DNA of 64,000 bases. Origin: JAPWJZ01 sp965279315 (GTDB taxonomy: Bacteria; Pseudomonadota; Alphaproteobacteria; Micavibrionales; UBA2020). How positions within the stretch are numbered: position 1 is the first letter of the stretch; each line of letters begins with the position of its first letter. A model generated the notes under the pieces. The model was not told where the DNA came from, ran no database searches, and was given only the letters and a program-made list of their open reading frames with translations. The position numbers and the translations under genes were made by a program. This document shows positions 52,258 to 60,805 of this stretch, one piece after another. The stretch is taken from contig OZ257145.1 in assembly GCA_965279315.1 (NCBI GenBank), positions 2,790,001-2,854,000 of the forward strand. The letters run 5' to 3'.

Positions 52258-52286
52258 ATGGTATTTAAATACCACTCATCTGGCAA
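52258..52286 (-). promoter_or_regulatory. promoter of the GNAT-like gene
   Basis: TTGCCA (52281-52286), 17 bases, TACCAT (52258-52263) on the minus strand. The -10 is part of the palindrome at 52259-52274. The start codon lies about 110 bases downstream. Confidence 0.4.
52259..52274. promoter_or_regulatory. perfect 16-bp palindrome over the -10
   Basis: TGGTATTTAAATACCA, an exact palindrome overlapping the promoter of the GNAT-like gene. A candidate dimeric repressor site. Confidence 0.45.
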
Positions 52287-52350
52287 GCGATACCGGATAA
52301 GCAACTGTAATATCAGACATAAGTAATGCTGGAATTGAGCAGAATCGGGA

Positions 52351-52764
52351 TTATTTCTTCTTGCCCTTCGACCCACCGCCCTTTTGGGCAGCGGCGAGCG
52401 CGCGCATCGTGTCGATGTGCTTTTGGGACGTTGTACCGGGGCGGCTGACAGCCCCATCGGGCTGGCCGAAAGCGACGCTGTCCGCGCCACCCTTCAATGC
52501 GCCCAGCATGACACCGCCGAATTCGCTTGTTTGCTTGGGCGCGATTTTCTTTGCGCCGGCAGGTGCTTTCTTCGCGCCTTCGGGAGCTGCGACATGGTTG
52601 ATCGCATGGGTGATGATGCTTTGCAGGTGCGGCGTGACAAGGCCGAACAGCAGGCTCTGGTCCTTTTCCATCCATTGCAGCAGCAAGCGCTGCGCTTTCA
52701 GGTGGTTGCCATTCGATTTTTCCAGCGCATCTTTGACGCGCGACATCGCATATTCACGGCTCAT
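52351..52764 (-). CDS. small basic protein of unknown function downstream of mfd
   Basis: 137 residues. The N-terminal 60 residues are helical (EYAMSRVKDALEKSNGNHLKAQRLLLQWMEKDQSLLFGLVTPHLQSIITHAI), followed by a Lys/Ala/Gly/Pro-rich region and a basic end (GGGSKGKKK). GGAGG precedes the ATG closely. It starts 49 bases after the mfd stop on the same strand. The opening resembles the UBA-like helices of some alphaproteobacterial unknowns, but I cannot name a family. Confidence 0.55.
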   Translation of the reverse strand: MSREYAMSRVKDALEKSNGNHLKAQRLLLQWMEKDQSLLFGLVTPHLQSIITHAINHVAAPEGAKKAPAGAKKIAPKQTSEFGGVMLGALKGGADSVAFGQPDGAVSRPGTTSQKHIDTMRALAAAQKGGGSKGKKK

Positions 52765-52813
52765 GGAGGCCTCCCCTGTTGTGCATCCAGCATGGCATAT
52801 CCCCTTATAAAAC

Positions 52814-55800
52814 TCAAACGAGGGCAGCCAGTTCCTTCATGATCTTATGGACACCACGCACCCGCACCGGCAGGTCGTCCCAGGGGCGCATAAAGACCAG
52901 TTTCTGGTCTTCGGGGCGGATTTTGGCGGTGCCGGTCTGTTTCTGGATATATTGCACCAGCTTTGGCAGGTTGATTTTGGCCGTGCGGTGGAAGGACAGC
53001 ACCGCGCCCTTCGGCCCTGAATCCACCCGCTCTACCCCCGCCATGCGGCAGAGCTGCTTGATTTCGACAAGGTCGAGCAGGTTTTCGACATCCTTCGGAA
53101 GCGGGCCAAAACGGTCGATCAGTTCGGCTGCGAAAGCTTCAATCTCCGCGCGGTCGGCCAGCGCGGCGATGCGGCGATAGATCGACAGGCGCAGGTTGAG
53201 GTCGGGGATATACCCCTCCGGAATGACGACCGCCATGCCGAGGTTGATGGTCGGCGCCCAATGGTCGCTCGACTGGATTTCGGTGAGGCCTTCGCGCGCG
53301 GCGGCGACCGCCTCCTCCAGCATTTGTTGATAAAGCTCCACGCCGATTTCACGGATATGGCCGGACTGTTCCTCGCCCAGCAAGTTGCCTGCGCCGCGGA
53401 TATCTAGGTCATGCGAGGCAAGCTGGAAGCCCGCGCCCAGCTGGTCAAGCTGCTCGATCGCGTGCAGGCGCTGCTCTGCCGTTTTGGTCAGTTTTTTGTC
53501 CTGCGCGAAAGTGAGGTAGGCATAGGCGCGCTGCTTTGCGCGGCCGATGCGCCCGCGCAATTGATAGAGCTGCGCAAGACCAAACATTTCGGCGCGGTGG
53601 ATAATCATGGTATTCGCGTTCGGGATGTCGAGGCCGGATTCGACGATGGTGGTGGAAAGGAGGATGTCATACGCGCCCTCATAGAACGCGGTCATCTTGT
53701 CTTCCAGTTCCTCCGGCGTCATCTGGCCATGGGCGACAACGACCTTCAATTCAGGCACAAGAGTCTTGAGGCGATCCTCGATCTCTTCAAGGTCGGAAAT
53801 GCGCGGGCAGACATAGAAGCTCTGGCCGCCGCGATAATGTTCGCGCATCAGCGCATCGCGCAGCACGACGGGGTCATAGGGCAGCACGAATGTTTTTACC
53901 GCCAGCCGGTCGATGGGCGCGGTGGTGATGAGGCTCAATTCCCGCACGCCCGACAGCGCCATTTGCAGCGTGCGCGGGATGGGCGTGGCGGTGAGCGTCA
54001 GGACGTGCAGGTTATCTTTCAGCGCCTTGATCTTTTCCTTCTGCTTCACGCCGAACTTCTGTTCCTCGTCCACCACCAGCAGCGCAAGATTGGAGAACTT
54101 GATTTTTTCGGACAGCAGCGCGTGCGTGCCGACGAGGATATTGATATCCCCTTTCTCCACGCCGATGCGCACCTGCTCCGCCTCGCGCCCTGTCACGAAG
54201 CGCGACAGCAGCCCGACGCGGACGGGGAAACCGTGAAAGCGGCGCGAAAAACCCTGATAATGCTGCCGCGCCAGCAGCGTGGTGGGCGCAATCACGGCGA
54301 CCTGATATCCCGCCAGCGCGGTGACGGCGGCGGCGCGCATGGCGACTTCCGTCTTGCCGAAACCCACATCGCCGCAGACAAGGCGGTCCATCGCCATGTC
54401 CTTGTCGAGGTCTTCCAGTACATCCAGAATGGCGCGTTGCTGGTCTTCGGTTTCGGGATAAGGGAAACCGGCGGAAAATTTTTCGTATGAACCGTCATGC
54501 ACATGGATCGGCTCGGTCTTGCGCAGGATGCGCAGCGCCGCAACCTTCAGCAATTCATTGGCGAGGATCAGCAGGTCGCGTTTGACGCGCGCTTTCCGCG
54601 CCTGCCATGCCGAACCGCCGAGGCGATCCAGCACCGCCCCCGCTTCGGCAGAGCCATAGCGCGACAGCACGTCGAGGTTTTCAACCGGCACGAACAGCTT
54701 GTCGCCGCCGGCATAGATCAGCTTCAGGCAGTCATGCGGGATGCCATCAACGATGACGGTTTCTAGGCTGTCATATTTACCGATACCGTGATCTTCGTGG
54801 ACGACGTAATCGCCGTCATGCAGCTGGCTGATTTCAAAAACGAAGACGTCGCTTTTCTTTCTCTTCTTCGCCGCGCGGCTCAGCCGGTCGCCCAGCATAT
54901 CCTGTTCGGTAAGGACCAGCAGGTTTTCGGTTTCAAAGCCGCGTTCCAGCCCCAGCACCGTAATGCCGACGGTTTTCGCATCAATCTTGTCGGGGCTTTC
55001 GACAGTTTCAATTTTTAGACCCTGCTCGCCAAAAATCGCCTGCAGGCGGTCAGCAGAGCCATTGCTGTACGCCGCCAGCAAAACTTTCTTGCCGCTAGCC
55101 GACAGTTTTTCGATATGTTCGCGGATGACCCCGTAAATATCGGCATTCGGCAGCGCGCGGATATCGCCGAAATCGCGGCTCTTGCGCGCGCCGCCGTCTT
55201 TCTGCCCCGGCGCGGGGTTGAACGGCGACAGGTCATAGACATCATGTTCGCGCAGCCGCACTTCCCATTCCGCATGGGGCAGGTACAGGCTATCCATCGG
55301 TACGGGACGATAGGCGGCGGACTGGTTATCGTTTTTCTTGCGGTTGGCGGCTTCCGATTCCTGCATCGTGCGGCGCGCCTGATACAGGTCATCGACCGCC
55401 TTCATGCGTTCGATATGCGCGTGTTCCACCTGATAATCCAGCGTCACCGTCGCGTCGGGCACATAATCGAACAGCGTATCCAGCTTCCCGTAGTACAGCG
55501 GCAGCCAGTGTTCCATGCCCGCATATTTGCGGCCTTCGCTTATCGCTTCATACAACGGGTCATCATCGCGCACGGTGCCGAAGGTTTCGCGGTAACCGGC
55601 GCGGAAACGGGCAATGTTTTCTTCAGTCAGCAATGCTTCCGACACGGGATAGAGCGTAAGTGCGTCCCGTTCCTCCGTCGTGCGTTGGCTGAGCGCATCG
55701 AAGGCGCGGATGTTTTCGATTTCATCGCCGAAGGTGTCGATGCGCAAGGGGTCGGGAGAGCCGGAGGGAAAAATATCGATCAGGCTGCCGCGGATGGCGT

Positions 55801-56290
55801 ATTCACCGGCTTCTCGCACCGTTTCGGTCCGGTGATAGCCGTTGGCGGTCATAAATGCCTGCATCTGCGCCATGTCGAGGTCTTCGCCCTTGCGCGCGCT
55901 GAAGACGGAATTTTTCAGGACATCGCGCGGCGGCACGCGCTGGCCGACAGACGATACGGTCGTCAGAATAACAAGCGGTTTGCCAGGGTTGCGATGCAGC
56001 AGACGCGACAGGGTGCGCAGGCGCTCCCCCACCACATCGGATGTCGGCGAAATGCGGTCATAGGGCAGGCAATCCCATGCGGGGAAGCGCAGGACTTCGA
56101 CTCCCGCGCCAAAAAACCGCAGGCCTTCGGAAATTTCCTCGAATCGCAGGTCATCGGAGCAGACATGGAGCACCGGCACCCGGCTCTCGCGTGCGAGCCT
56201 GGCCAGAAAAACGGAATCGTACCCCTCCGGTACGCCAAAAAGGGGGTACCGTTGCGGTTTTTCCTTCAGCTTGGGACTGCTGGTGGTCAT
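52814..56290 (-). CDS. mfd: transcription-repair coupling factor Mfd
   Basis: 1,158-residue ATP-dependent translocase that removes RNA polymerase stalled at DNA damage and recruits UvrA. The N-terminal UvrB-like module (DDLRFEEISEGLRFFGAGVEVLRFPAWDCLPYDRISP) is followed by the CarD-like polymerase-interaction domain (DGDYVVHEDHGIGKY), the RecG-like motor with Walker A CGDVGFGKTE (around residue 640), VVDEEQKFG, TATPIPRTLQMALSG and RGRIGRAKQRAYAYL, and a C-terminal TRCF domain. Full length. It follows sdhE on the same strand, a standard alphaproteobacterial pairing. Confidence 0.97.
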   Translation of the reverse strand: MTTSSPKLKEKPQRYPLFGVPEGYDSVFLARLARESRVPVLHVCSDDLRFEEISEGLRFFGAGVEVLRFPAWDCLPYDRISPTSDVVGERLRTLSRLLHRNPGKPLVILTTVSSVGQRVPPRDVLKNSVFSARKGEDLDMAQMQAFMTANGYHRTETVREAGEYAIRGSLIDIFPSGSPDPLRIDTFGDEIENIRAFDALSQRTTEERDALTLYPVSEALLTEENIARFRAGYRETFGTVRDDDPLYEAISEGRKYAGMEHWLPLYYGKLDTLFDYVPDATVTLDYQVEHAHIERMKAVDDLYQARRTMQESEAANRKKNDNQSAAYRPVPMDSLYLPHAEWEVRLREHDVYDLSPFNPAPGQKDGGARKSRDFGDIRALPNADIYGVIREHIEKLSASGKKVLLAAYSNGSADRLQAIFGEQGLKIETVESPDKIDAKTVGITVLGLERGFETENLLVLTEQDMLGDRLSRAAKKRKKSDVFVFEISQLHDGDYVVHEDHGIGKYDSLETVIVDGIPHDCLKLIYAGGDKLFVPVENLDVLSRYGSAEAGAVLDRLGGSAWQARKARVKRDLLILANELLKVAALRILRKTEPIHVHDGSYEKFSAGFPYPETEDQQRAILDVLEDLDKDMAMDRLVCGDVGFGKTEVAMRAAAVTALAGYQVAVIAPTTLLARQHYQGFSRRFHGFPVRVGLLSRFVTGREAEQVRIGVEKGDINILVGTHALLSEKIKFSNLALLVVDEEQKFGVKQKEKIKALKDNLHVLTLTATPIPRTLQMALSGVRELSLITTAPIDRLAVKTFVLPYDPVVLRDALMREHYRGGQSFYVCPRISDLEEIEDRLKTLVPELKVVVAHGQMTPEELEDKMTAFYEGAYDILLSTTIVESGLDIPNANTMIIHRAEMFGLAQLYQLRGRIGRAKQRAYAYLTFAQDKKLTKTAEQRLHAIEQLDQLGAGFQLASHDLDIRGAGNLLGEEQSGHIREIGVELYQQMLEEAVAAAREGLTEIQSSDHWAPTINLGMAVVIPEGYIPDLNLRLSIYRRIAALADRAEIEAFAAELIDRFGPLPKDVENLLDLVEIKQLCRMAGVERVDSGPKGAVLSFHRTAKINLPKLVQYIQKQTGTAKIRPEDQKLVFMRPWDDLPVRVRGVHKIMKELAALV

Positions 56291-56340
56291 ATCAATCCCT
56301 GTAGGGTTTTATCCCCGCCTTTGGCGGGACGCAATTCGTA

Positions 56341-56619
56341 TCATTTATCCGCGTAAAACGCCAATAAAAGCCGCACAACCGCGTTATCCTCGGATGGCGG
56401 AACCGGCTCCTGCGCGGTTATCCAATTATATATGTCGGGGTCGCTGTTATTCAAAAAACGGTCATAGGCGGCCAGTTGCTCCTCGCCAAAACCGGCCATA
56501 TGGGCATCGGCGAAGCGGCCGAGCAGCAAATCGACCTCCCGCGTGCCGCGATGCCAGCTGCGAAAGCCCAACTGCTTGCGTTTTATGGATATATTGTCCT
56601 CGACCGGAACTTCGTGCAT
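56341..56619 (-). CDS. sdhE: succinate dehydrogenase assembly factor SdhE
   Basis: Small protein promoting covalent FAD attachment to SdhA. 92 residues from the ATG at 56619; a TTG seven codons earlier is less likely. The family RGxRE motif is present in SWHRGTREVDLLLGRFAD, followed by AYDRFLNNSDPDIYNWI. It lies about 50 bases upstream of mfd on the same strand and is divergent from the 56649 membrane protein. Confidence 0.9.
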   Translation of the reverse strand: MHEVPVEDNISIKRKQLGFRSWHRGTREVDLLLGRFADAHMAGFGEEQLAAYDRFLNNSDPDIYNWITAQEPVPPSEDNAVVRLLLAFYADK

Positions 56620-56648
56620 ATTCAACCTGTTCAATTTCAAGGATCACA

Positions 56649-57269
56649 ATGATGTCCGACAAAAATTTCTTCAAGGATAATTTCGTTCTTATTATCGGCC
56701 TTGCCCTGCCCGTGCTGCTGATGGTGGGCTTCATGGTCGTGGCAAGCATGCCGCAAAAGATGGGCGACCCGCCCAAATATGACCTGATTTTCTGGACATC
56801 GGATTACTATTACAATGCGAATAACAACGGACGCCCCGTGAACGTGTCACTGGTCGTCAAGGACGGCGTGCTGAAAGCGCAGTACAACAAGGTGCCCGAT
56901 CCCAAATACCCGAACACCCAATGGCTCAAGCTGTACCAGTTTGACGCAAAGACGCAGACCGTACGCCAACTTGAATTCGGCGATCCCTACGATATGGACA
57001 AGATCGACCCGTCGCGCGAAGACACCGTCGAGGCGACCAAGGGCATGAAGCTGGATACCACGCTGAAATCGCCCGACGGCTTTGAGCTCACGGCGGAAAA
57101 CTATCGTCGCTACGGTTTGGTGAATGAAATTTTCGGCAGCTGGCGCAATGATTACAACATGAAGCTGCGCAGCGGCATGACCGCCGTGCCGCTGAAAACG
57201 GGAAATCCCAACGATACATTTTACAACGGCTCGACCAATTTTCTCGGCTGGGTGACGGGGACCAATTAA
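56649..57269 (+). CDS. membrane-anchored protein of unknown function
   Basis: 206 residues from the ATG at 56649 (AAGGAT upstream); the frame is open earlier but overlaps sdhE. One N-terminal membrane segment (about 12-34, FVLIIGLALPVLLMVGFMVVA) anchors a soluble domain rich in Tyr, Asn and Asp (YDLIFWTSDYYYNANNNGRP). It is followed one base later by the next gene. I recognise no family. Confidence 0.6.
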   Translation: MMSDKNFFKDNFVLIIGLALPVLLMVGFMVVASMPQKMGDPPKYDLIFWTSDYYYNANNNGRPVNVSLVVKDGVLKAQYNKVPDPKYPNTQWLKLYQFDAKTQTVRQLEFGDPYDMDKIDPSREDTVEATKGMKLDTTLKSPDGFELTAENYRRYGLVNEIFGSWRNDYNMKLRSGMTAVPLKTGNPNDTFYNGSTNFLGWVTGTN

Positions 57270-57270
57270 C

Positions 57271-58209
57271 ATGACCGCAAAACAGGACGCCCTTGTCGAA
57301 GTCGTCGACATCATCAAGCGCCACGGATTGACGCTGGAGGAAGTGTACGCAGCGCTGCAGGACACCGCCGAATTCAAGGCGCAGAAATCCAGCAGCCTGC
57401 TGATGCGCATCTTCGGTTATCTGGGCGGGCTGTTCGTCATTTCCGGGCTTGCCACGTTTATCGGCATGGCCTGGAACGACCTTGGCCCTGCAGGGCAGAT
57501 CATGTGCACGCTTGGCATCGGGTTCTGCCTGTTCATCTCGGCGCTGACCTGCGCCATGAATGACAAGCTGGAGATGGCGGCGACGCCCCTGTTCCTGCTG
57601 TCTGCGGTTTTGCAGCCCATGGGCATCGCGGTCGTGATGGATATATTTTCGAACGGCGGCAACCCCGCGCATGGCGTGCTTTTCCTGACGGGCGTCATGA
57701 TGGTCCAGCAGGGCTGCGCATTTATTGCCAAAGACCGCACGGTGCTGGCCTTCACGACGCTGGTGTTTTCAGGCCTGTTCCTGTTCACTGCGCTCGACAT
57801 GCTGGAAATTCCGGCCGACCTGATCGGGCTGGTGATGGGCATATCCCTCACCTGCATCGGCTGGAGCCTTGATAAATCCAGGCACAAGCCGCTGGCATGG
57901 CTTTGCTACCTGATCGGCACCTGTCTGGTCCTGACCGTGGCGGCAGATGTCCTGCGCAACACGCCGTTTGAAATCCTGTTCCTCGGCCTGTCCTGCGGCG
58001 TGATCTTCCTGTCCACAGTGGCGCGTAGCAGGACTTTGCTTGTGGTCGGTACGATCGCGCTGCTCAGCTATGTCGGGTATTTCATGGACAAATACTTTGG
58101 CGGGCTGCTGGCGGGACCGATCGGGCTGATACTGGTCGGCGTGTTGCTGATCGGCGCGGGCGTTGCCGCGGTCAAAGTGAACAACAAATATATCAAGCAA
58201 AAAGGATAA
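57271..58209 (+). CDS. DUF2157-like multi-pass membrane protein
   Basis: 312 residues. A soluble N-terminal helix pair (about 1-40, VEVVDIIKRHGLTLEEVYAALQ) precedes eight or more membrane helices from residue 47 onward (FGYLGGLFVISGLATFIGMAW..., IMCTLGIGFCLFISALTC, and so on). This plan resembles DUF2157 proteins of unknown function. It lies immediately before recG, whose GTG follows three bases after the stop. Confidence 0.65.
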   Translation: MTAKQDALVEVVDIIKRHGLTLEEVYAALQDTAEFKAQKSSSLLMRIFGYLGGLFVISGLATFIGMAWNDLGPAGQIMCTLGIGFCLFISALTCAMNDKLEMAATPLFLLSAVLQPMGIAVVMDIFSNGGNPAHGVLFLTGVMMVQQGCAFIAKDRTVLAFTTLVFSGLFLFTALDMLEIPADLIGLVMGISLTCIGWSLDKSRHKPLAWLCYLIGTCLVLTVAADVLRNTPFEILFLGLSCGVIFLSTVARSRTLLVVGTIALLSYVGYFMDKYFGGLLAGPIGLILVGVLLIGAGVAAVKVNNKYIKQKG

Positions 58210-58212
58210 GGC

Positions 58213-60303
58213 GTGACGGGGCGGCCCTTTATCCTCGACCCGCTGTTCCAAGCCGTCAAGACCGTGCCGGGCGTCGGCCCCCGCATGACCAAGCTGCTGG
58301 AAAAAGTGGCGGGGCCGCGCGTGTCCGACCTCTACTGGCATTTACCCGCGGGCGTCATCGATCGCCGTTTTTCGCCCAAGCTGCGCGATTTGATCGGCGT
58401 GGCGGAGGCGGTTGCGACCGTCACCATCCGCATCGAAGGACATTTCCCGCCCAAGCGCCCCGGCCTGCCCTATCGCATCAAGGGCACGGACGGCACGGGC
58501 TGGATCGACCTGACATTCTTTCACGCGCTGGCGGATTACCTTGAAGTGCAGTTTCCGATCGGCGAAGACCGCGTGGTGAGCGGGCGTATCGAGCATTACA
58601 ACGGCCTGCTCCAAATGCCGCATCCCGATTATGTGGTGACGCCGGAGACCGCGCACCTGATACCCGCCATCGAACCCGTCTATCCGCTGACCGCCGGACT
58701 GACGCAAAAAGTATCCGCAAAAATCATGAAGGCGGCGCTCGCGAAAATTCCGGTGTTGGACGAATGGCTTGATCCTGCTTACCAGCAGCGCGAACAGATG
58801 CCACGCTGGCACGAGGCAGTCTACCAGGCGCACAATCCCGCCGATGCCGAGGGCATATCGCCCGAACACCCCGCCCGCCGCCGCCTTGCCTATGACGAGC
58901 TACTGGCAAACCAGTTGACGATGGCATTGATGCGCGTCAACCAGCGGCAGCAAAAGGGCCGCGCGCTCCCGGGCGACGAAGCCCTGTTCCAGAAGGCATT
59001 GGCGGCATTCCCGTTCGAACTGACGGGTTCGCAAAAAGCCGCCGTCGCCCAAATTCGCGAAGACCTGCAAAAACCATTGCGGATGCACCGCTTGCTGCAG
59101 GGTGATGTGGGCAGCGGCAAGACGGCGGTCGCCTATTTGTCGATGATCCACGCCATCGGCAGCGGCTGCCAGGCCGCCATCATGGCACCCACCGAAATTC
59201 TGGCGCGGCAGCACGAAAAAACGGTCGGTGCATTGGCGGCGAAGATCGGGCTCAAGGTTGTAACGCTGACGGGGCGCGACAAGGGCAAGGCGCGCAACGC
59301 CATCCTTGAAGCGATTGCAGATGGTTCTGCCCATATCGTCATCGGTACACATGCGCTGTTTCAGGAAGATGTGATCTTCAAGGATCTTGCGCTTGTCATC
59401 ATTGACGAACAGCACAGGTTCGGCGTGCATCAGCGATTGTTGCTCAGCGAAAAGGGCCAGACCGCCGATATGCTGGTCATGACGGCAACGCCCATCCCGC
59501 GCACCCTCACCCTTACTGTTTATGGCGACATGGAGGTGAGCGTGCTGAACGAAAAGCCCGCAGGCCGCCAGCCCATTGATACGCGCCTTGTATCGGATGA
59601 ACGGATCGGCGAAGTGCTGGAGGGATTGCAGCGAAAAATAGAAACCGGCGACCGCACTTACTGGGTCTGCCCGCTGGTCGAGGAATCGGAAAAGCTCGAC
59701 CTTGCCGCCGCCGAAGAACGCTTCACGATGATGAGCATGCGCTTTAACCGCGTCGGCCTGCTGCACGGGCGCATGAAGCCCGCCGAAAAAGATGCCGTGA
59801 TGGATAAATTCTCGAAGGGCGAGCTGGACATCCTCGTCTCCACCACCGTCATCGAGGTCGGCGTCGATGTGCCGGAGGCGACGGTGATGGTGATCGAGCA
59901 TGCCGAACGCTTTGGCCTTGCGCAGCTGCACCAGCTGCGCGGCCGCATCGGGCGTGGGCCGGGGAAATCGGTCTGTATCCTGCTGTATAATTCGAAACTC
60001 AGCGAAATCGCGAAAAAACGGCTGTCCACCATCCGCGATTCCGAAGACGGGTTTTTCATTTCCGAACAGGATTTGAAACTGCGCGGCGCGGGGGAAATGC
60101 TCGGCACGCGGCAGAGCGGGTTGCCGGAATTCCGCCTTGCGCATCCCGAATTCCATACCGACCTGATACAGACCGCATTTGACGACGCGCGCCTGATCCT
60201 CGACCGCGACCCGCAATTATTGTCTGAACGCGGGCTTGCCTTGCGCACTCTGCTCTATTTGTTCGAGCGGGACACGGCGATCAAATATCTGCGGTCGGGA
60301 TAA
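58213..60303 (+). CDS. recG: ATP-dependent DNA helicase RecG
   Basis: 696-residue branch-migration helicase that remodels stalled replication forks and Holliday junctions. The N-terminal wedge/OB domain (ATVTIRIEGHFPPKRPGLPYRIKGTDGTG) is followed by motor motifs: Walker A QGDVGSGKTAVAYL (around 297), IIDEQHRFGVHQR, TATPIPRTLTLTVYGDMEVSVL and QLRGRIGRGPGKSVC. GTG start. Alphaproteobacteria usually carry recG divergent from sdhE-mfd; here two membrane-protein genes separate them. Confidence 0.96.
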   Translation: MTGRPFILDPLFQAVKTVPGVGPRMTKLLEKVAGPRVSDLYWHLPAGVIDRRFSPKLRDLIGVAEAVATVTIRIEGHFPPKRPGLPYRIKGTDGTGWIDLTFFHALADYLEVQFPIGEDRVVSGRIEHYNGLLQMPHPDYVVTPETAHLIPAIEPVYPLTAGLTQKVSAKIMKAALAKIPVLDEWLDPAYQQREQMPRWHEAVYQAHNPADAEGISPEHPARRRLAYDELLANQLTMALMRVNQRQQKGRALPGDEALFQKALAAFPFELTGSQKAAVAQIREDLQKPLRMHRLLQGDVGSGKTAVAYLSMIHAIGSGCQAAIMAPTEILARQHEKTVGALAAKIGLKVVTLTGRDKGKARNAILEAIADGSAHIVIGTHALFQEDVIFKDLALVIIDEQHRFGVHQRLLLSEKGQTADMLVMTATPIPRTLTLTVYGDMEVSVLNEKPAGRQPIDTRLVSDERIGEVLEGLQRKIETGDRTYWVCPLVEESEKLDLAAAEERFTMMSMRFNRVGLLHGRMKPAEKDAVMDKFSKGELDILVSTTVIEVGVDVPEATVMVIEHAERFGLAQLHQLRGRIGRGPGKSVCILLYNSKLSEIAKKRLSTIRDSEDGFFISEQDLKLRGAGEMLGTRQSGLPEFRLAHPEFHTDLIQTAFDDARLILDRDPQLLSERGLALRTLLYLFERDTAIKYLRSG

Positions 60304-60723
60304 TCAGCGCTGCGACTGCTGCACAACCTGCAGCAATACGTCATTCACCTTGTCGGGGCCCAGCACCTTGACGGTGTTTTTAGACAGGCGCGCCTTGATG
60401 GCGGGAATGTCGATGACGTTGTTTTTCATCAAACCGTGGCCTGTGCCCAGCGCGCCGTAAAGGTCGCTGATATAGGCGTCGGCCAGTTTCGGCTCCATCG
60501 CCTTGATATTGTCCTTGGTGCCGTACGGCACTTCGAGCGAGATCACGAGGCTGACCTGCTGGGTCAGGCCTTTCTCGGTGATGATCGGCAGCACCAGTGG
60601 CTTCATGTCGAGATATTCGAAATCGGGCGTGGCGGCAGCGGGCGCTTCCTCCTCCGCCATGGCGATTGCGGGCGCCATCAGCACCATTCCCAAAAACCCG
60701 AGTAAAATCACGAAGCTACGCAT
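60304..60723 (-). CDS. FliL-like exported protein
   Basis: 139 residues. An N-terminal signal sequence (about 3-21, AMA before EEE) is followed by a FliL-type domain: DMKPLVLPIITEKGLTQQVSLVISLEVPYGTKDNIKAMEPKLADAYISDLYG and the C-terminal VLGPDKVNDVLLQVVQQS. FliL stabilises the flagellar stator near the basal body, but no flagellar genes lie nearby, and the short leader with AxA looks cleavable. A periplasmic paralogue is possible. It abuts recG tail to tail. Confidence 0.65.
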   Translation of the reverse strand: MRSFVILLGFLGMVLMAPAIAMAEEEAPAAATPDFEYLDMKPLVLPIITEKGLTQQVSLVISLEVPYGTKDNIKAMEPKLADAYISDLYGALGTGHGLMKNNVIDIPAIKARLSKNTVKVLGPDKVNDVLLQVVQQSQR

Positions 60724-60805
60724 CCTGTCCCTGCCTTGAATAAGCCCATCTGCTATTTTATGGCAGTTAGGTTAAGCAAAGGTAAAGATGCGCGGATCGA
60801 GCGGG

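Noticed and set aside
52146..52490. Upstream extension of the GNAT-like frame
   Set aside because: It covers the promoter palindrome and the end of the 52351-52764 gene and reads as non-protein-like sequence; ATG 52145 has a ribosome site.
56271..56648. Upstream extension of the 56649 gene through sdhE
   Set aside because: sdhE on the other strand has a clear family motif, and the ATG at 56649 is preceded by AAGGAT.
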